DNA of 64,000 bases from Bacillus sp. S/N-304-OC-R1 (GCF_019749375.1 NZ_JACWFE010000017.1:62001-126000), one strand, 5' to 3'; counted from the first letter of the stretch, positions 18,052 through 28,029 are shown. Numbers and translations are program-made. Notes: generated by a model from the letters alone, not told the origin.

Positions 18052-18356
18052 TTTAAAATCCTCCTTGAAAATCGATAATGATAAAAATATATATCATGTA
18101 ATCCTATGAGTCAAGTAGGAATTAATGATATTTTTATTTTGTATGATTCTATCATGCTATTTAGCTAATTGAATGTCCTTTTATCCTAGTAATATACTGG
18201 GGTTTAATAACAAGTTTTTATTTTTTTCTCATTTATTATTTTTCCCCATTTTTACATTGCATAATACTTTTTTTATTTTGAGGTTTATTTTACAATTAAA
18301 AGGATATATTCTTTTTATAATATTAAAAATTTATTCATGAAAAGGATGGTGTAATA
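18052..18356. other. Gene-less divergent region tcyP / small KOW-like gene
   Basis: About 300 bases of very A+T-rich DNA between divergent starts. It must hold both promoters. No riboswitch-like leader, hairpin or open frame was found. Confidence 0.5.
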
Positions 18357-18566
18357 ATGGCAGATAGCAAAAAGGATAAAAACGAAAAGGAACACGTAAA
18401 TATTGGTTCAAAAGTATCCCTTAATGGTCTTGTTACTGCTGTTTTTGACAACATGGTACACGTCCAAATTGGTGCTAAAATTGTTACTGTTCAAATGAAA
18501 GATCTATACTCAGGCTTAAATCAATCTTTAGTCAAAACAAATATTGGCGGAAATTCATCCCTATAA
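18357..18566 (+). CDS. Small hypothetical protein with KOW/SH3-like core
   Basis: A 69-residue soluble protein. A lysine- and glutamate-rich head (about 1-14) precedes a compact beta-rich core with IGSKVSLNGLVTAVFDN and MVHVQIGAKIVTV, resembling the small KOW/DUF2187-type barrels of bacilli. I do not recognise the family with confidence. The ATG follows AAAGGATGG, and a strong terminator begins two bases after the stop, so it is an independent transcript. It sits between tcyP and proC. Confidence 0.7.
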   Translation: MADSKKDKNEKEHVNIGSKVSLNGLVTAVFDNMVHVQIGAKIVTVQMKDLYSGLNQSLVKTNIGGNSSL

Positions 18567-18567
18567 T

Positions 18568-18609
18568 AAAACAGGAGGAGCAGCTTTTATTCACTGCTCC
18601 TCCTGTTTT
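18568..18609. terminator. Bidirectional terminator
   Basis: A perfect 16-bp stem, AAAACAGGAGGAGCAG/CTGCTCCTCCTGTTTT, with a 10-base loop. It serves the small KOW-like gene and the convergent proC. Confidence 0.9.
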
Positions 18610-18617
18610 ATGTACGA

Positions 18618-19427
18618 TTAATCTTTTCCAAGTGCTTTTGTCTTTTCTGTACACTTTTCCATTGCAGATAAAACTGCTGCACGAAAGCCTTTTTTCTCGA
18701 GCTCTGCAACAGCCTCAATCGTTGCTCCTCCTGGTGTACAAACTTCATCTTTCAGTTCTCCAGGATGCTTCCCAGTTTCAAGGACCATTTTTGCAGCTCC
18801 TAAAACGGCTTGTGCTGCTAATGTATATGATTGATCACGTGTTAATCCGTTTTTCACTCCGCCATCAGCCAATGCCTCAATGAACATATAGACATAAGCT
18901 GGTGATGAAGCACTAATTGCAGGAATTGAATCCATTAGGCTTTCCTGCACAACTTCTGCTTTACCAAAGCATGAAAGGATGTCAACTACCTCTCTTAGCT
19001 CCTCCTCCGTTACAAACTTGTTTGCACAAAGAACAGTCATTCCTTCCCCAATTAACGAAGGAGTATTTGGCATTGAACGGATTGCCTTAATATTACGGGC
19101 AAATGCTTCTTCTAGAAATTTCAAGCTAATTCCTGCTGCTATTGTAATAACTATTGTATGTGGTTTAATGAACTCTTTAATTTCTTCAATTACAGCCATG
19201 TGAAGATTCGGTTTAACAGCAAGAATAAGGATATCAGCATGCTCCGCGACTATTTTATTATCTGTTGTTGTATCAATTGAAAATTTTTGTTGAACTTTTG
19301 AAATAGTTTCATTTGAAGCTGCACTGGCCACCAGATCTTCAGACGAGACAGTTCCTGCGTGGATTATCCCTCCTATAATTGCCTGAGCCATTTTTCCTGC
19401 ACCTATAAAGCCAATTTTTTTACTCAA
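18618..19427 (-). CDS. proC: Pyrroline-5-carboxylate reductase
   Basis: Last step of proline synthesis: reduces 1-pyrroline-5-carboxylate with NAD(P)H. The 269 residues carry the Rossmann loop KIGFIGAGKMAQAI at the N-terminus, RSMPNTPSLIGEGMT in the middle and the signature SSPAYVYMFIEALADGGVKNGL near residues 160-180, with CTPGGATIEAVAELE after it. The TTG at 19427 is chosen as start because AGGATG lies eight bases upstream and the Rossmann fold begins directly. Upstream in-frame ATGs would add an AT-rich tail. Bacilli often carry several ProC paralogues; which one this is cannot be told. Confidence 0.92.
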   Translation of the reverse strand: MSKKIGFIGAGKMAQAIIGGIIHAGTVSSEDLVASAASNETISKVQQKFSIDTTTDNKIVAEHADILILAVKPNLHMAVIEEIKEFIKPHTIVITIAAGISLKFLEEAFARNIKAIRSMPNTPSLIGEGMTVLCANKFVTEEELREVVDILSCFGKAEVVQESLMDSIPAISASSPAYVYMFIEALADGGVKNGLTRDQSYTLAAQAVLGAAKMVLETGKHPGELKDEVCTPGGATIEAVAELEKKGFRAAVLSAMEKCTEKTKALGKD

Positions 19428-19660
19428 AACTTTCACATCCTGACTTTTTAAACTATTATAATATAACAACAAGTAAAGCAATATAGAGTTGCTTCTAGTA
19501 ATGAAATTATTGAAAGCGCTATTATAATCTAACTCCATATTGTGCTATTATAGTCATAAATAATTAATGTAGACTAAGTACCTCTACTACTAATAACTAA
19601 GATTTCAGTTTATCATGATCACCCATAATACGAAAGAACAAAGGTTACAGGGGGATTCAA

Positions 19661-20560
19661 ATGGAGTATCAAATAGGCAAGAAAATAAAAGAATTGCGAA
19701 AGTATTGGCATATGACACAGGAAGAGCTCGCTGACGGAATCTGTTCTCAAGGATTAATCAGCAAAATTGAAAAAAATGAAGAAATTCATTTATCAGCCCA
19801 GCTTCTGCACCAAATTAGCCAACGGCTAGGTGTGTCTATTGAATACTTCTTCCTCGAATCTGATCTGCCAAGACTTAGTTATATTAATGACATATGCGAT
19901 CAGATAACGGAACTGATTCGCTCTAAACAATATGAAGAAGCCTATCCATATGTTAAACTGCAAAAAAATAATCCTAGTTTCGAGAAAAAACCTCATTTAA
20001 AACAATTCTTATTATGGCGTGAAGCCATTTGTATTAACTATGTGGAAAAAGATAAAGAAAAAGCTTTAAAGCTAATTAATGAGGCTCTTTCTTATTCAAA
20101 AACTGGTGACAAAATATACTCATTACGCGAACTTGATATTTTAATTAGCAAAGCAATTATTTATGGGGAATTAAATCAATGGGAGCTAGCTCGTGAGTTA
20201 TATACGAAAATATTAAACTATGCGGACAAACTTCCTTATTTAACTGACAGAACGATCTTCATCAATATTTATTATAATTTTTCACAAGCCTCTGCTAAAA
20301 TAAAAAACTATGACCATGCTCTTTATCTTTGCAATAAAGGCATAACGATGTGTAAGGAAATAAAAACTTATTACTTATTAGGCAGTCTATATTATCAAAA
20401 GGCTCAAATTCTATATGACCTTGAACAGCAAGTAACAGCCGATGTAATAATGAATTACAAGCAGGCATTATGGGTTTTTGAAAACAGCAATGATCATAAA
20501 AATTACGAGGATCTTTGTAACAAGCTTAAGAGTTTAAATATTGAACTTTCTCTAAGTTAA
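19661..20560 (+). CDS. XRE-HTH/TPR transcriptional regulator (PlcR/RNPP-like)
   Basis: A 299-residue regulator. The N-terminal helix-turn-helix (about 1-62) reads IGKKIKELRK, MTQEELADGICSQGLISKIE. The rest is a run of TPR-type helical repeats (about 70-295), as in PlcR, NprR and related RNPP proteins that bind secreted signalling peptides. The ATG follows GGGGG. No small exported peptide gene is visible on either side, and a terminator follows at once, so a cognate peptide is not encoded next to it. It might bind a peptide made elsewhere or act without one. Confidence 0.85.
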   Translation: MEYQIGKKIKELRKYWHMTQEELADGICSQGLISKIEKNEEIHLSAQLLHQISQRLGVSIEYFFLESDLPRLSYINDICDQITELIRSKQYEEAYPYVKLQKNNPSFEKKPHLKQFLLWREAICINYVEKDKEKALKLINEALSYSKTGDKIYSLRELDILISKAIIYGELNQWELARELYTKILNYADKLPYLTDRTIFINIYYNFSQASAKIKNYDHALYLCNKGITMCKEIKTYYLLGSLYYQKAQILYDLEQQVTADVIMNYKQALWVFENSNDHKNYEDLCNKLKSLNIELSLS

Positions 20561-20570
20561 TCTAAATAAG

Positions 20571-20597
20571 GAGATGATGCCTGCAATGCATCATCTC
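20571..20597 (+). terminator. Terminator of the HTH-TPR regulator
   Basis: A 10-bp stem, GAGATGATGC/GCATCATCTC, with a 7-base loop is followed by TTATTTCTTT, starting ten bases after the stop. Confidence 0.75.
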
Positions 20598-20653
20598 TTA
20601 TTTCTTTGAAGTGAAAAAATTACAGTCGGGACCTTATTTATTTAGTTAGCCTA

Positions 20654-21271
20654 TCAGGATTGGACGATTTCGATAAAATGTTTAAGTACTCTTGCTGTTA
20701 ATCCCCAAATTACCCTGTCCTCATAATAATAGAAACATTCCTCCATATTGCGAATTTGCCAATTATAATTTTCGCCTCCTGCAATCTGGCTGAAAGGGAA
20801 ACCTTTTTCGGGCTCTACCCGGTATTGAATTTGAAAAGTTTCAGGCTTCGTATTCTTTAGAAACGAAAGCGGTACAGTGAAAATCTCTTCCACTTCACTC
20901 CGATTGAATTCAATCTCCTCAGAATCTCGAATTAGTCCGACAAAAGGATAAATCATAGTTCCAAATGGTGATATCATATAGTCTAACGGATAAACATCAT
21001 CAATCGAACTCTCACTAATCCCAAGTTCCTCAGAAGTCTCCCTAATAGCAGTATGACGTTCATCTTTATCTGTCTTATCGACTCGTCCTCCTGGGAAACA
21101 AATTTCTCCAGGCTGCCTTCTTAACTGTAGAGAGCGGACCTCAAATAAAATATGAAGGCCATCATCCCTTTGAATTAATGGGATTAAAATGGCATATTTA
21201 GAGAACTTATCACTTCCTAAAATGGCAGGTGTACGATTTTCAAGTTTATTCATGATTTTCTTTAGCTCCAT
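20654..21271 (-). CDS. Nudix hydrolase, CoA pyrophosphatase type
   Basis: Hydrolyses nucleoside diphosphate derivatives, in this branch probably coenzyme A, using Mg or Mn. The 205 residues carry the extended Nudix box GGRVDKTDKDERHTAIRET followed by SEELGI (about 62-86), preceded by RRQPGEICFPGG as in the NUDT7/YeaB CoA group. The ATG at 21271 is preferred because GGAGGT lies seven bases upstream. The ATG at 21286 overlaps that site and has none of its own. It is the last gene of the leftward kyn-MBL-Nudix run, 28 bases after the MBL gene. Confidence 0.88.
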   Translation of the reverse strand: MELKKIMNKLENRTPAILGSDKFSKYAILIPLIQRDDGLHILFEVRSLQLRRQPGEICFPGGRVDKTDKDERHTAIRETSEELGISESSIDDVYPLDYMISPFGTMIYPFVGLIRDSEEIEFNRSEVEEIFTVPLSFLKNTKPETFQIQYRVEPEKGFPFSQIAGGENYNWQIRNMEECFYYYEDRVIWGLTARVLKHFIEIVQS

Positions 21272-21299
21272 GATCCACACCTCCATTTTTTATTATTTA

Positions 21300-22250
21300 T
21301 TATAATTTAGCTAAATAATCCAGCATTCCCATCGAGCAAACATTTAAGTCCAGCCCAATAATGTCTAAAATATCCCCCTCTAAAACAATATTATTTTCTT
21401 CAGCATAACGGCTAACCTCTGAAAATAATAATTGGAAAAGAGCATGTTGCTTAGCATCGAAGGAAGCATTTGCATATTCTTCCCACACCTTTTTCCCAGC
21501 AGCCACAAAAATAGGAAGCCAATACTGAATTTGCTCATATACATGAGCTGGATGTTCTGTCATACCATAGTGGCCAAAATAGATCCTATCTACATGAAGT
21601 TTAGAAACTCTATCTATTGACTGGAGCATGGCATCAGGATCAAACTGATTTGGTGAAGTTGAGGGAAGATATAATTCCATTCCATGTTCAATAAGCTGCG
21701 GGTAGTAAACACCAATCGTATCCCCTGTAAAAATTCCATTGCTTAAGGAATCATGAATTGAAAAATGATGCTTAGCGTGACCTGGTGTATCGTAAAAAGT
21801 TAGCGTTCGCTCTTCATCAATTTTTATAATATCTCCGTCCTCTTTAATCATTAATCGATCTTCTGGAACAGGTAAGATGGGATCAAATAATTCCTTAAAT
21901 TTATCTCCATATACGGCCTGTGCTCCAAGAATGAGCTTAGCTGGATCGGCAAGATGCCGTTTCCCCCTTGGATGGACAATGACTTTTGCATTTGGACAAT
22001 GCTTTAGCAGCAGCCCAACTCCGCCTGCATGATCCAGATGTATATGTGTGACGATGATATTTTTTACTTTTTCTAAATCAATTCCTAGCTGATCTAACCC
22101 TTTTAACACATATGGGATCGAAGGACTCGCACTTGTTTCAATAATGGTTAATTCTTCTGCGTGAAGAACATAAGAGCCTGTTCTTCTTTCTTTTCCAAGA
22201 TCAAACGTATCAATAAGAGAAATATTGAAACCTAAATCAATGACTTGCAT
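21300..22250 (-). CDS. MBL-fold metallo-hydrolase
   Basis: A zinc-dependent hydrolase of the metallo-beta-lactamase fold, 316 residues. Metal ligands are visible: THIHLDHAGG (HxHxDH at about 68-74), a later His in DTPGHAKHHF, Asp in GIFTGDTIG and a terminal His in IYFGHYGMTEH. The C-terminal helical part (about 230-316) has no assignable function. The substrate is unknown. It follows kynB by 76 bases on the same strand and may be co-transcribed with the tryptophan genes; whether it acts on a kynurenine-pathway ester or amide is speculation. Confidence 0.85.
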   Translation of the reverse strand: MQVIDLGFNISLIDTFDLGKERRTGSYVLHAEELTIIETSASPSIPYVLKGLDQLGIDLEKVKNIIVTHIHLDHAGGVGLLLKHCPNAKVIVHPRGKRHLADPAKLILGAQAVYGDKFKELFDPILPVPEDRLMIKEDGDIIKIDEERTLTFYDTPGHAKHHFSIHDSLSNGIFTGDTIGVYYPQLIEHGMELYLPSTSPNQFDPDAMLQSIDRVSKLHVDRIYFGHYGMTEHPAHVYEQIQYWLPIFVAAGKKVWEEYANASFDAKQHALFQLLFSEVSRYAEENNIVLEGDILDIIGLDLNVCSMGMLDYLAKL

Positions 22251-22326
22251 CAGTTAACACGCCTTTCAAAACTCTATTAATAACTATATTGAATGGTTCG
22301 ATTTTTTCAGAGGAAAATCCTCTATT

Positions 22327-22956
22327 CTAAACACCTATTTTTTTCAAAACGGCACGCACAGGACTGCCATCCCCATTTACAATTGGTAAAGGCAATGCAA
22401 CAAGTTCATAATCTCCTTCGCTAATTGAGTCCAAGACTAGCCCCTCTAAAATATGTATTTCACAATGATGAAGTGCATGATGGGCAGGCAATTCTTTGCT
22501 GTCTAATGGATCAACGGAAGGCAAATCCAAACCTAGTAACTTCACACCTATAGTTGAGAGATATTGGGCTGCATCTTTTTCAAGATAGGGGATCTTGTCT
22601 GGGAACACTGTCCGGTTTCCCCATGCACCTGTATTAATTAATAGACGAGTTACTCCTGATAATTCATAGTTGCTTAACTCCTTTTCCCCTATACTAGACA
22701 CGTCCTGTAAATGAATCACACGTGCCGGTCCAATGTACAAATTAATATCAAGATCGATGACTTTTTTCCCTAAGTTGTCAAAATGAAATGGTGCATCAAT
22801 ATGTGTCCCAGAATGTGTGCTCATCGTTAGTTCCCCGACGTTAACAGATGAACCTGATGCAATACTCCATTTATTTTGAAGAGAAAAAGGAGTATCACCT
22901 GGCCAAACAGCAAGTCCATTATCTAGCCTTTGTGAAATATCGATCCACTTGTTCAT
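22327..22956 (-). CDS. kynB: Kynurenine formamidase
   Basis: Hydrolyses N-formylkynurenine to kynurenine and formate, the second step of tryptophan degradation. The 209 residues start WIDISQRLDNGLAVWPGDTPF, cut here as WIDISQRLDNGLAVWPGD, and have the metal motif STHSGTHIDAPFHF (HxxxHxD) of the cyclase/KynB family. The downstream LLGLDLPSVDPLDSKELPAHH is typical of bacterial KynB. The length is as usual (about 208). It follows kynA by 17 bases and is co-transcribed with it. No kynureninase gene follows. Confidence 0.93.
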   Translation of the reverse strand: MNKWIDISQRLDNGLAVWPGDTPFSLQNKWSIASGSSVNVGELTMSTHSGTHIDAPFHFDNLGKKVIDLDINLYIGPARVIHLQDVSSIGEKELSNYELSGVTRLLINTGAWGNRTVFPDKIPYLEKDAAQYLSTIGVKLLGLDLPSVDPLDSKELPAHHALHHCEIHILEGLVLDSISEGDYELVALPLPIVNGDGSPVRAVLKKIGV

Positions 22957-22973
22957 TTACATTATCTCCATTC

Positions 22974-23819
22974 TTAAAGTTTTGTTCTTAAGCTCCATAA
23001 CTCTGGAAAGAATTGATATTCTAGCAGTCTTTTTAAATAGGTTACTCCTGAAGACCCGCCTGTTCCTTTCTTATTTCCTATAATTCTTTCGACTGTACTC
23101 ATATGCTGATATCGCCAGAGCTGCTGCTGGCTTCCAATATCAACTAGCTTCTCAGCTAACTCGTAAAGATCCCAATATTGGTCGACATTGCGATATACCT
23201 TTAGCCATGCTGCCTCTACATGTTCATTCAGCTCATACGGCTGTGACCAGTCTCTGTTTAGGGAGGAATCATTTATGGAAAAACCGCGATTTGCTAAGGC
23301 TTGAATAGATGCATCATAAATACTAGGTTTATTAAGGGAATTCTGAAGCTGTGAATATAATTCTTTATTATGCTGATAGACTAGGAGTGTTTGTGGATTT
23401 TTTTGTCCAAGCAAAAATTCAATAAGCCGATTTTGATAGGATTGAAAACCTGAGGAATGACCAAGTTTCGAGCGAAATTGTAAGTAGTCGGCTGGAGTTA
23501 ATGTTGATAAGACTTGCCATGATTGTATTAATTGATGCTGGATTCTAGATACACGGGAAAGCATTTTAAAGGAAGAGTCTAAGCGGTTGTTTTGGATACA
23601 TTCGGTCGCTGCTGAAAGCTCATGAATGATTAGCTTCATCCAAAGCTCACTCGTTTGATGGATTATAATAAATAGCATTTCATCATGATGATCGGATAAA
23701 CGATGCTGACTGGATAAGATTTTTTCTAAGCAAAGATAATCACCATATGACATATCATTTTGAAACTCTGTTTTAATTTCCTTTTCTAAATCTGGTTGGT
23801 GCTTATTTTCTTTTTCCAT
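22974..23819 (-). CDS. kynA: Tryptophan 2,3-dioxygenase
   Basis: Heme enzyme that opens the indole ring of L-tryptophan to N-formylkynurenine. The 281 residues include [17 protein letters not shown], the substrate-pocket region [18 protein letters not shown] and the heme-ligand segment [20 protein letters not shown]. These are the hallmarks of the family, and the length is right for bacterial enzymes. The start is ATG after GAAAGAGGGG. It is the first gene of a leftward operon with kynB. The strong hairpin upstream belongs to the peptide-transport operon that ends before it. Confidence 0.95.
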   Translation of the reverse strand: MEKENKHQPDLEKEIKTEFQNDMSYGDYLCLEKILSSQHRLSDHHDEMLFIIIHQTSELWMKLIIHELSAATECIQNNRLDSSFKMLSRVSRIQHQLIQSWQVLSTLTPADYLQFRSKLGHSSGFQSYQNRLIEFLLGQKNPQTLLVYQHNKELYSQLQNSLNKPSIYDASIQALANRGFSINDSSLNRDWSQPYELNEHVEAAWLKVYRNVDQYWDLYELAEKLVDIGSQQQLWRYQHMSTVERIIGNKKGTGGSSGVTYLKRLLEYQFFPELWSLRTKL

Positions 23820-23863
23820 TGAACCCCTCTTTCCTTCTATTATATTTAGCTTATTAGCGGTTG

Positions 23864-23893
23864 AAAAAGCCCTCTCGAAGAGAAGGCTTTTTT
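23864..23893 (-). terminator. Terminator of the peptide ABC operon
   Basis: The stem AAAAAGCC/GGCTTTTT encloses a second stem CTCT/AGAG. It starts nine bases past the stop of the last ATPase gene, separating it from kynA. Confidence 0.75.
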
Positions 23894-23901
23894 GAAAAAG
23901 A

Positions 23902-24915
23902 TCAATAATTTGCTTTTATTTTAGAGAAATCTATCGTACCGTCTTGCGCTAAATGACAAGCTGCCTGATGATTTTGTCCTGGAAACGTATGCAAAGCAGG
24001 CTCTTCTTTCGCACAGCGATCAAATGCATAAGGACAGCGCGTATGAAAACGGCAGCCTGTTGGCGGATTAATCGGTGACGGAACATCCCCTTTAAGAATA
24101 ATCCGCTCTTTCTTCTCTAATATATTCGTACTCGGAATAGCCGATAATAATGCCTTCGTATATGGATGTTGAGGATTATCAAACAAAGATTTTTTATCAG
24201 CGATTTCAACAATTTTCCCAAGGTACATAACGATAATTCGATCAGATATGTGTCGAACAACCCCAAGGTCGTGAGATATAAATAAATAAGTTAATTTGAA
24301 TTTTCTTTGTAAGTCCTTTAAAAGATTCAGCACCTGAGCTTGAATGGACACATCAAGTGCCGAAACTGCTTCATCACAAATGATAAGCTTTGGATTAACA
24401 GATAGAGCACGAGCAATTCCAATGCGCTGACGCTGTCCTCCACTAAATTCATGTGGATAACGATCAATTTGGTGAGCCCCTATTCCTACAGTTTCCAAAA
24501 GTTCAGTTATTTTTTGTCTTCTCTCTTTTGGAGGTACAACATTTTGTATCTCAAGTGCTTCTTCTAAAATCTGACTCACAGTCTGACGAGGATTTAATGA
24601 TGCATAAGGATCTTGGAAAATAATTTGCAGGTCCTTACGTTTTTTCCTCATTTGAGACTTGCTTAGAGAAAGTAAATTTTCACCTTGGAAATATACTTCA
24701 CCAGAATAAGGATTATCCAAACGAAGGATCGCTCTGCCAGTCGTAGATTTCCCACAGCCTGACTCTCCGACGATACTGACCGTTTCTCCTTCAAATATAT
24801 TGAAGCTAATATCATCAACTGCTTTTACATGATTAACTGTCCGTCCAAGAATACCGCCTTTAATTGGGAAATACTGCTTTAGCTGTTTTACTTCTAATAA
24901 TGCTTGCTCACTCAT
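23902..24915 (-). CDS. Oligopeptide/dipeptide ABC transporter ATPase, OppF type
   Basis: ATPase subunit of 337 residues that powers peptide import. Walker A is [12 protein letters not shown], the signature motif [15 protein letters not shown], Walker [13 protein letters not shown]. The C-terminal Opp/Dpp extension binds an Fe-S-like cysteine cluster ([15 protein letters not shown]). The start is set at the ATG at 24915, with GAGGGGG upstream and an 8-base overlap with the OppD-type gene. The longer frame back to 25134 lies inside the neighbour. It is the last gene of the C-B-D-F operon. Confidence 0.93.
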   Translation of the reverse strand: MSEQALLEVKQLKQYFPIKGGILGRTVNHVKAVDDISFNIFEGETVSIVGESGCGKSTTGRAILRLDNPYSGEVYFQGENLLSLSKSQMRKKRKDLQIIFQDPYASLNPRQTVSQILEEALEIQNVVPPKERRQKITELLETVGIGAHQIDRYPHEFSGGQRQRIGIARALSVNPKLIICDEAVSALDVSIQAQVLNLLKDLQRKFKLTYLFISHDLGVVRHISDRIIVMYLGKIVEIADKKSLFDNPQHPYTKALLSAIPSTNILEKKERIILKGDVPSPINPPTGCRFHTRCPYAFDRCAKEEPALHTFPGQNHQAACHLAQDGTIDFSKIKANY

Positions 24916-25924
24916 GGCTAGCTTCAACCCCCTCTTGTTTCTCCCATTTATCTGTATATATCCAGCAGCGGACTTTATCTCCGTCCTTAATTTCCTGTAG
25001 CTCAGGCAGTTGTGAATGACAAATTTCCTTGGCGTGAGGACATCTTGGAGCAAATCGGCAGCCAAGCGGCAAATTAAATGGGCTCGGCACTTGTCCCCGA
25101 ATAACTGATAAATCTCCTTCAATATCTTCATCATGCTTTGGAACAGAGTTTAATAGACCAATAGTGTATGGATGCTTTGGATCAGTGAAGATTGTTTGAA
25201 TATCAGCATATTCAACAACTTTTCCACAATACATAACCGCTACCTTATCACACATCTCTGCGACTACACCAAGATCATGTGTAATAATCATCAATGAAGT
25301 TCCAAGCTCACGCTGAAGTTTTTTAATTAACTCAAGAATTTGCGCTTGTATCGTTACATCAAGTGCAGTAGTCGGTTCGTCTGCAATTAGCAATTCTGGA
25401 TTACAAGCGAGTGCGATAGCGATCATAACACGCTGACGCATTCCACCAGAAAGTTCAAATGGATATTGTTTCGCTCGTTTTTCAGGTGATGGAATTCCTA
25501 CTAAACTTAACATATCAATCGCTTTTATCCATGCTTCTCTTCGATTCAGCTTTTGATGAATACGAATGGATTCAGCAATTTGTTCGCCACATGTTAATGT
25601 TGGATTTAATGAAGTCATCGGCTCTTGGAAAATCATCGAGATATTATTTCCACGGATGTTCATCATCTGCTTCTTCGTTTTTTCTAATAAATTTTCTCCT
25701 TTAAAAAGGACATCACCACCAACAATTTTACCTATTGGCTCTTGAAGCAGGCGGAGAATGGAAAGAGATGTAATACTTTTTCCTGATCCTGATTCCCCTA
25801 CAATCCCAAGTGTCTTGCCTTTTTCGATTGAAAAGTCAACACCATCTACTGCTTTAACTTCGCCTTCATCGGTAAAAAAAGATGTTCGAAGATTTCTTAC
25901 TTCTAAAATATTTTCAGTCGTCAT
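24908..25924 (-). CDS. Oligopeptide/dipeptide ABC transporter ATPase, OppD type
   Basis: The second ATPase subunit of the importer, 338 residues. Walker A is [12 protein letters not shown], the Q-loop [10 protein letters not shown], the signature [15 protein letters not shown], Walker [13 protein letters not shown], and the C-terminal cysteine motif [15 protein letters not shown]. It pairs with the OppF-type subunit to form the ATPase heterodimer. It starts 15 bases after the permease stop and overlaps the next gene by eight bases, so the operon is tightly coupled. Confidence 0.93.
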   Translation of the reverse strand: MTTENILEVRNLRTSFFTDEGEVKAVDGVDFSIEKGKTLGIVGESGSGKSITSLSILRLLQEPIGKIVGGDVLFKGENLLEKTKKQMMNIRGNNISMIFQEPMTSLNPTLTCGEQIAESIRIHQKLNRREAWIKAIDMLSLVGIPSPEKRAKQYPFELSGGMRQRVMIAIALACNPELLIADEPTTALDVTIQAQILELIKKLQRELGTSLMIITHDLGVVAEMCDKVAVMYCGKVVEYADIQTIFTDPKHPYTIGLLNSVPKHDEDIEGDLSVIRGQVPSPFNLPLGCRFAPRCPHAKEICHSQLPELQEIKDGDKVRCWIYTDKWEKQEGVEASHE

Positions 25925-25939
25925 AAGTCCTCACCAGCC

Positions 25940-26863
25940 TTAATTCAAATCAATCCGTTTGTTAATAAAACGGTATGTAATATCTACAAGTGTATTAACG
26001 AATACGAATAGCACCGCACATACAAGAATGGTTCCTTGTACCATTGGGAAATCATGCGCCCTTATGGAATCAACAATTAAACGCCCCAAACCGTTAATAG
26101 CAAAAACGGTTTCTGTGATAACCGCTCCTCCTAAAAGACTCCCAAACTGAAGTCCGACAACCGTAACAACAGGAACTAAAGCGTTTCTCAAAGCATGCTT
26201 ATAAATAACTAATCGATCGTTGACACCTTTTGCATAGGCTGTACGGATATAATCCTGATCAATAACCTCTAGCATACTGGAACGAGTCATCCGGGCAATT
26301 ATTGCTGCACCGACGGTTCCTAATGTAATGACCGGCAGAATAATATGTTCAAAAGAACCCCATCCAACAACTGGAAGCCAGCCTATTTTAACAGCAAAAA
26401 GATATATAAGCAGGATCCCTAATAAGAAATTGGGCATTGAGAAGCCTATTAATGCAATTAGCATTAAAATTAAATCAAGAAATGAACCTTTTCTAGTTGC
26501 TGAAACAATTCCGGCAATTAATCCTCCGATAACTGCTAATGCGGTACCAATGACCGCCAGCTGAACAGTAATGCCAAATCGTGTTTCAAAGATTTCCTTC
26601 GTTACATCCCTATTCGTTCTAATTGATGTTCCTAAATCACCTTGTACCGCATTGGCAATATATCTAAAATATTGCTCGTATAATGGATCATTCAATCCAA
26701 GCTTTTCTCTCATTATTTCAACTTGCTCTGGATTTGCATTCTCCCCTGCCATAATTTGTGCAGGGTCCCCGGGAATAAGATGCATCAATAAAAATACTGC
26801 CAGTGTTACCCCAATCATGACAGGGATTGTTTGAATAATTCTTCGCAAAATATATATAAACAT
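25940..26863 (-). CDS. Peptide ABC transporter permease, OppB/DppB type
   Basis: Integral membrane subunit of 307 residues with six predicted helices. It begins MFIYILRRIIQTIPVMIGVT, here shortened to FIYILRRIIQTIPVM, as in the DppB family, with FLLMHLIPGDPA after it and an EAA-type loop around YIRTAYAKGVNDR that contacts the ATPases. It follows the OppC-type gene by 21 bases. Together the two permeases form the translocation pore for peptides delivered by the divergently encoded binding protein. Confidence 0.93.
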   Translation of the reverse strand: MFIYILRRIIQTIPVMIGVTLAVFLLMHLIPGDPAQIMAGENANPEQVEIMREKLGLNDPLYEQYFRYIANAVQGDLGTSIRTNRDVTKEIFETRFGITVQLAVIGTALAVIGGLIAGIVSATRKGSFLDLILMLIALIGFSMPNFLLGILLIYLFAVKIGWLPVVGWGSFEHIILPVITLGTVGAAIIARMTRSSMLEVIDQDYIRTAYAKGVNDRLVIYKHALRNALVPVVTVVGLQFGSLLGGAVITETVFAINGLGRLIVDSIRAHDFPMVQGTILVCAVLFVFVNTLVDITYRFINKRIDLN

Positions 26864-26884
26864 ATCGGCTCACCTTCTCTCAGA

Positions 26885-27787
26885 TTATTTCTTAGATTTT
26901 GGATCAAGTGCATCACGTAATCCATCACCAAATAAGTTAAAGCCCACAACTACTAGTAAAATTGCAAATCCAGGAATAAGAGTAACATGTGGTGCTTGGG
27001 CTAGATAAGATCTTCCTTGCGCTAGCATCGATCCCCATTCAGGTGTTGGAGGCTTTGTCCCCAAACCAAGGAAGGAAAGCGCACTGGCTGTAATAATAGC
27101 TGATGCAATATAAAGAGTAGCTTGTACAATAATTGGCGAAAGGATATTTGGAAGAATATGTTTAAATAAAATTCTAAAATCACTTGAGCCCATTGCTTTG
27201 ATCGCATCAATGTATTCGAGCTTTTTCACACTTAAAGTTGAGCCGCGAACAATCCTTGCAAAAGTCGGTACAGCAAAAAACGCCACAGCAATAATCACAT
27301 TTGTAGTACTAGCTCCAAGCACACTAACAATGGCTAAAGCCAGTAAAATACCAGGAAATGCCAATATTACATCGCAAATTCTCATAATCAAAGAATCCAT
27401 CCCTCTGCCGTAATACCCGGAAATGAGTCCTAACAAAATACCTACAAAAGCTCCTAAAATAGTAGATAGAAATCCAACTATTAATGACACTCTCGCTCCA
27501 TACAATAGACGGCTTAAAATGTCTCGTCCTTTATCGTCTGTTCCAAGCCAGTGGTCAGATGAAGGCGCTTGCAATTTTTTGCTCATGACAATTTCCGTTG
27601 GATTATACGGTGCAAGCAGAGGTGCAAAAATGGCTAATAAAATAATGATAATAACAATGGCTGCTCCACACATTGCTGACTTATTTTTCGCCAGTTTTTT
27701 GTAAAAAGCCTTTGCTCTTGCGATCTTATGGTTGTACTCTTCAACAGGAATAGCTGTAGTCGTTTGTAGCTGCGGCTGCTGATTCAT
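26885..27787 (-). CDS. Peptide ABC transporter permease, OppC/DppC type
   Basis: Integral membrane subunit of 300 residues. An N-terminal cytoplasmic stretch precedes the first helix. KKLQAPSSDHWLGTDDKGRD and ILSRLLYGARVSLIVG are standard for the DppC family, and the EAA loop is YIDAIKAMGSSDFRI. It is the first gene of the leftward C-B-D-F operon. Its start faces the binding-protein gene across about 300 bases. A weak CodY-box-like stretch (about 10 of 15 matches) near 27821-27835 lies in its leader; I would not rely on it. Confidence 0.93.
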   Translation of the reverse strand: MNQQPQLQTTTAIPVEEYNHKIARAKAFYKKLAKNKSAMCGAAIVIIIILLAIFAPLLAPYNPTEIVMSKKLQAPSSDHWLGTDDKGRDILSRLLYGARVSLIVGFLSTILGAFVGILLGLISGYYGRGMDSLIMRICDVILAFPGILLALAIVSVLGASTTNVIIAVAFFAVPTFARIVRGSTLSVKKLEYIDAIKAMGSSDFRILFKHILPNILSPIIVQATLYIASAIITASALSFLGLGTKPPTPEWGSMLAQGRSYLAQAPHVTLIPGFAILLVVVGFNLFGDGLRDALDPKSKK

Positions 27788-28029
27788 ATCCTATTATCAT
27801 CCTTTCACAATAGATTTACGTTTTGTAAATTCAGAAACCTTAAAAATATTAAATATAGTTTAGTTTTATTTTGCATTGCCTTTTAATTAGCGGGATTTTA
27901 ATATCCTTAAATCAAAATGCGCTTTTATCACCGCTTTCACCATTAAATGGAAAATGATAGAATTGATGGAGATAGATTACATTTTTATGACAATATTAAC
28001 ATATAAATTAAATTTTTCCAAAAAGAATC

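Noticed and set aside
18052-18356. S-box or T-box leader before tcyP
   Set aside because: No specifier hairpin, kink-turn or terminator/antiterminator pair could be found.
27821-27835. CodY-box-like sequence before the oppC-type gene
   Set aside because: About ten of fifteen matches only, in AT-rich DNA where such scores arise by chance.
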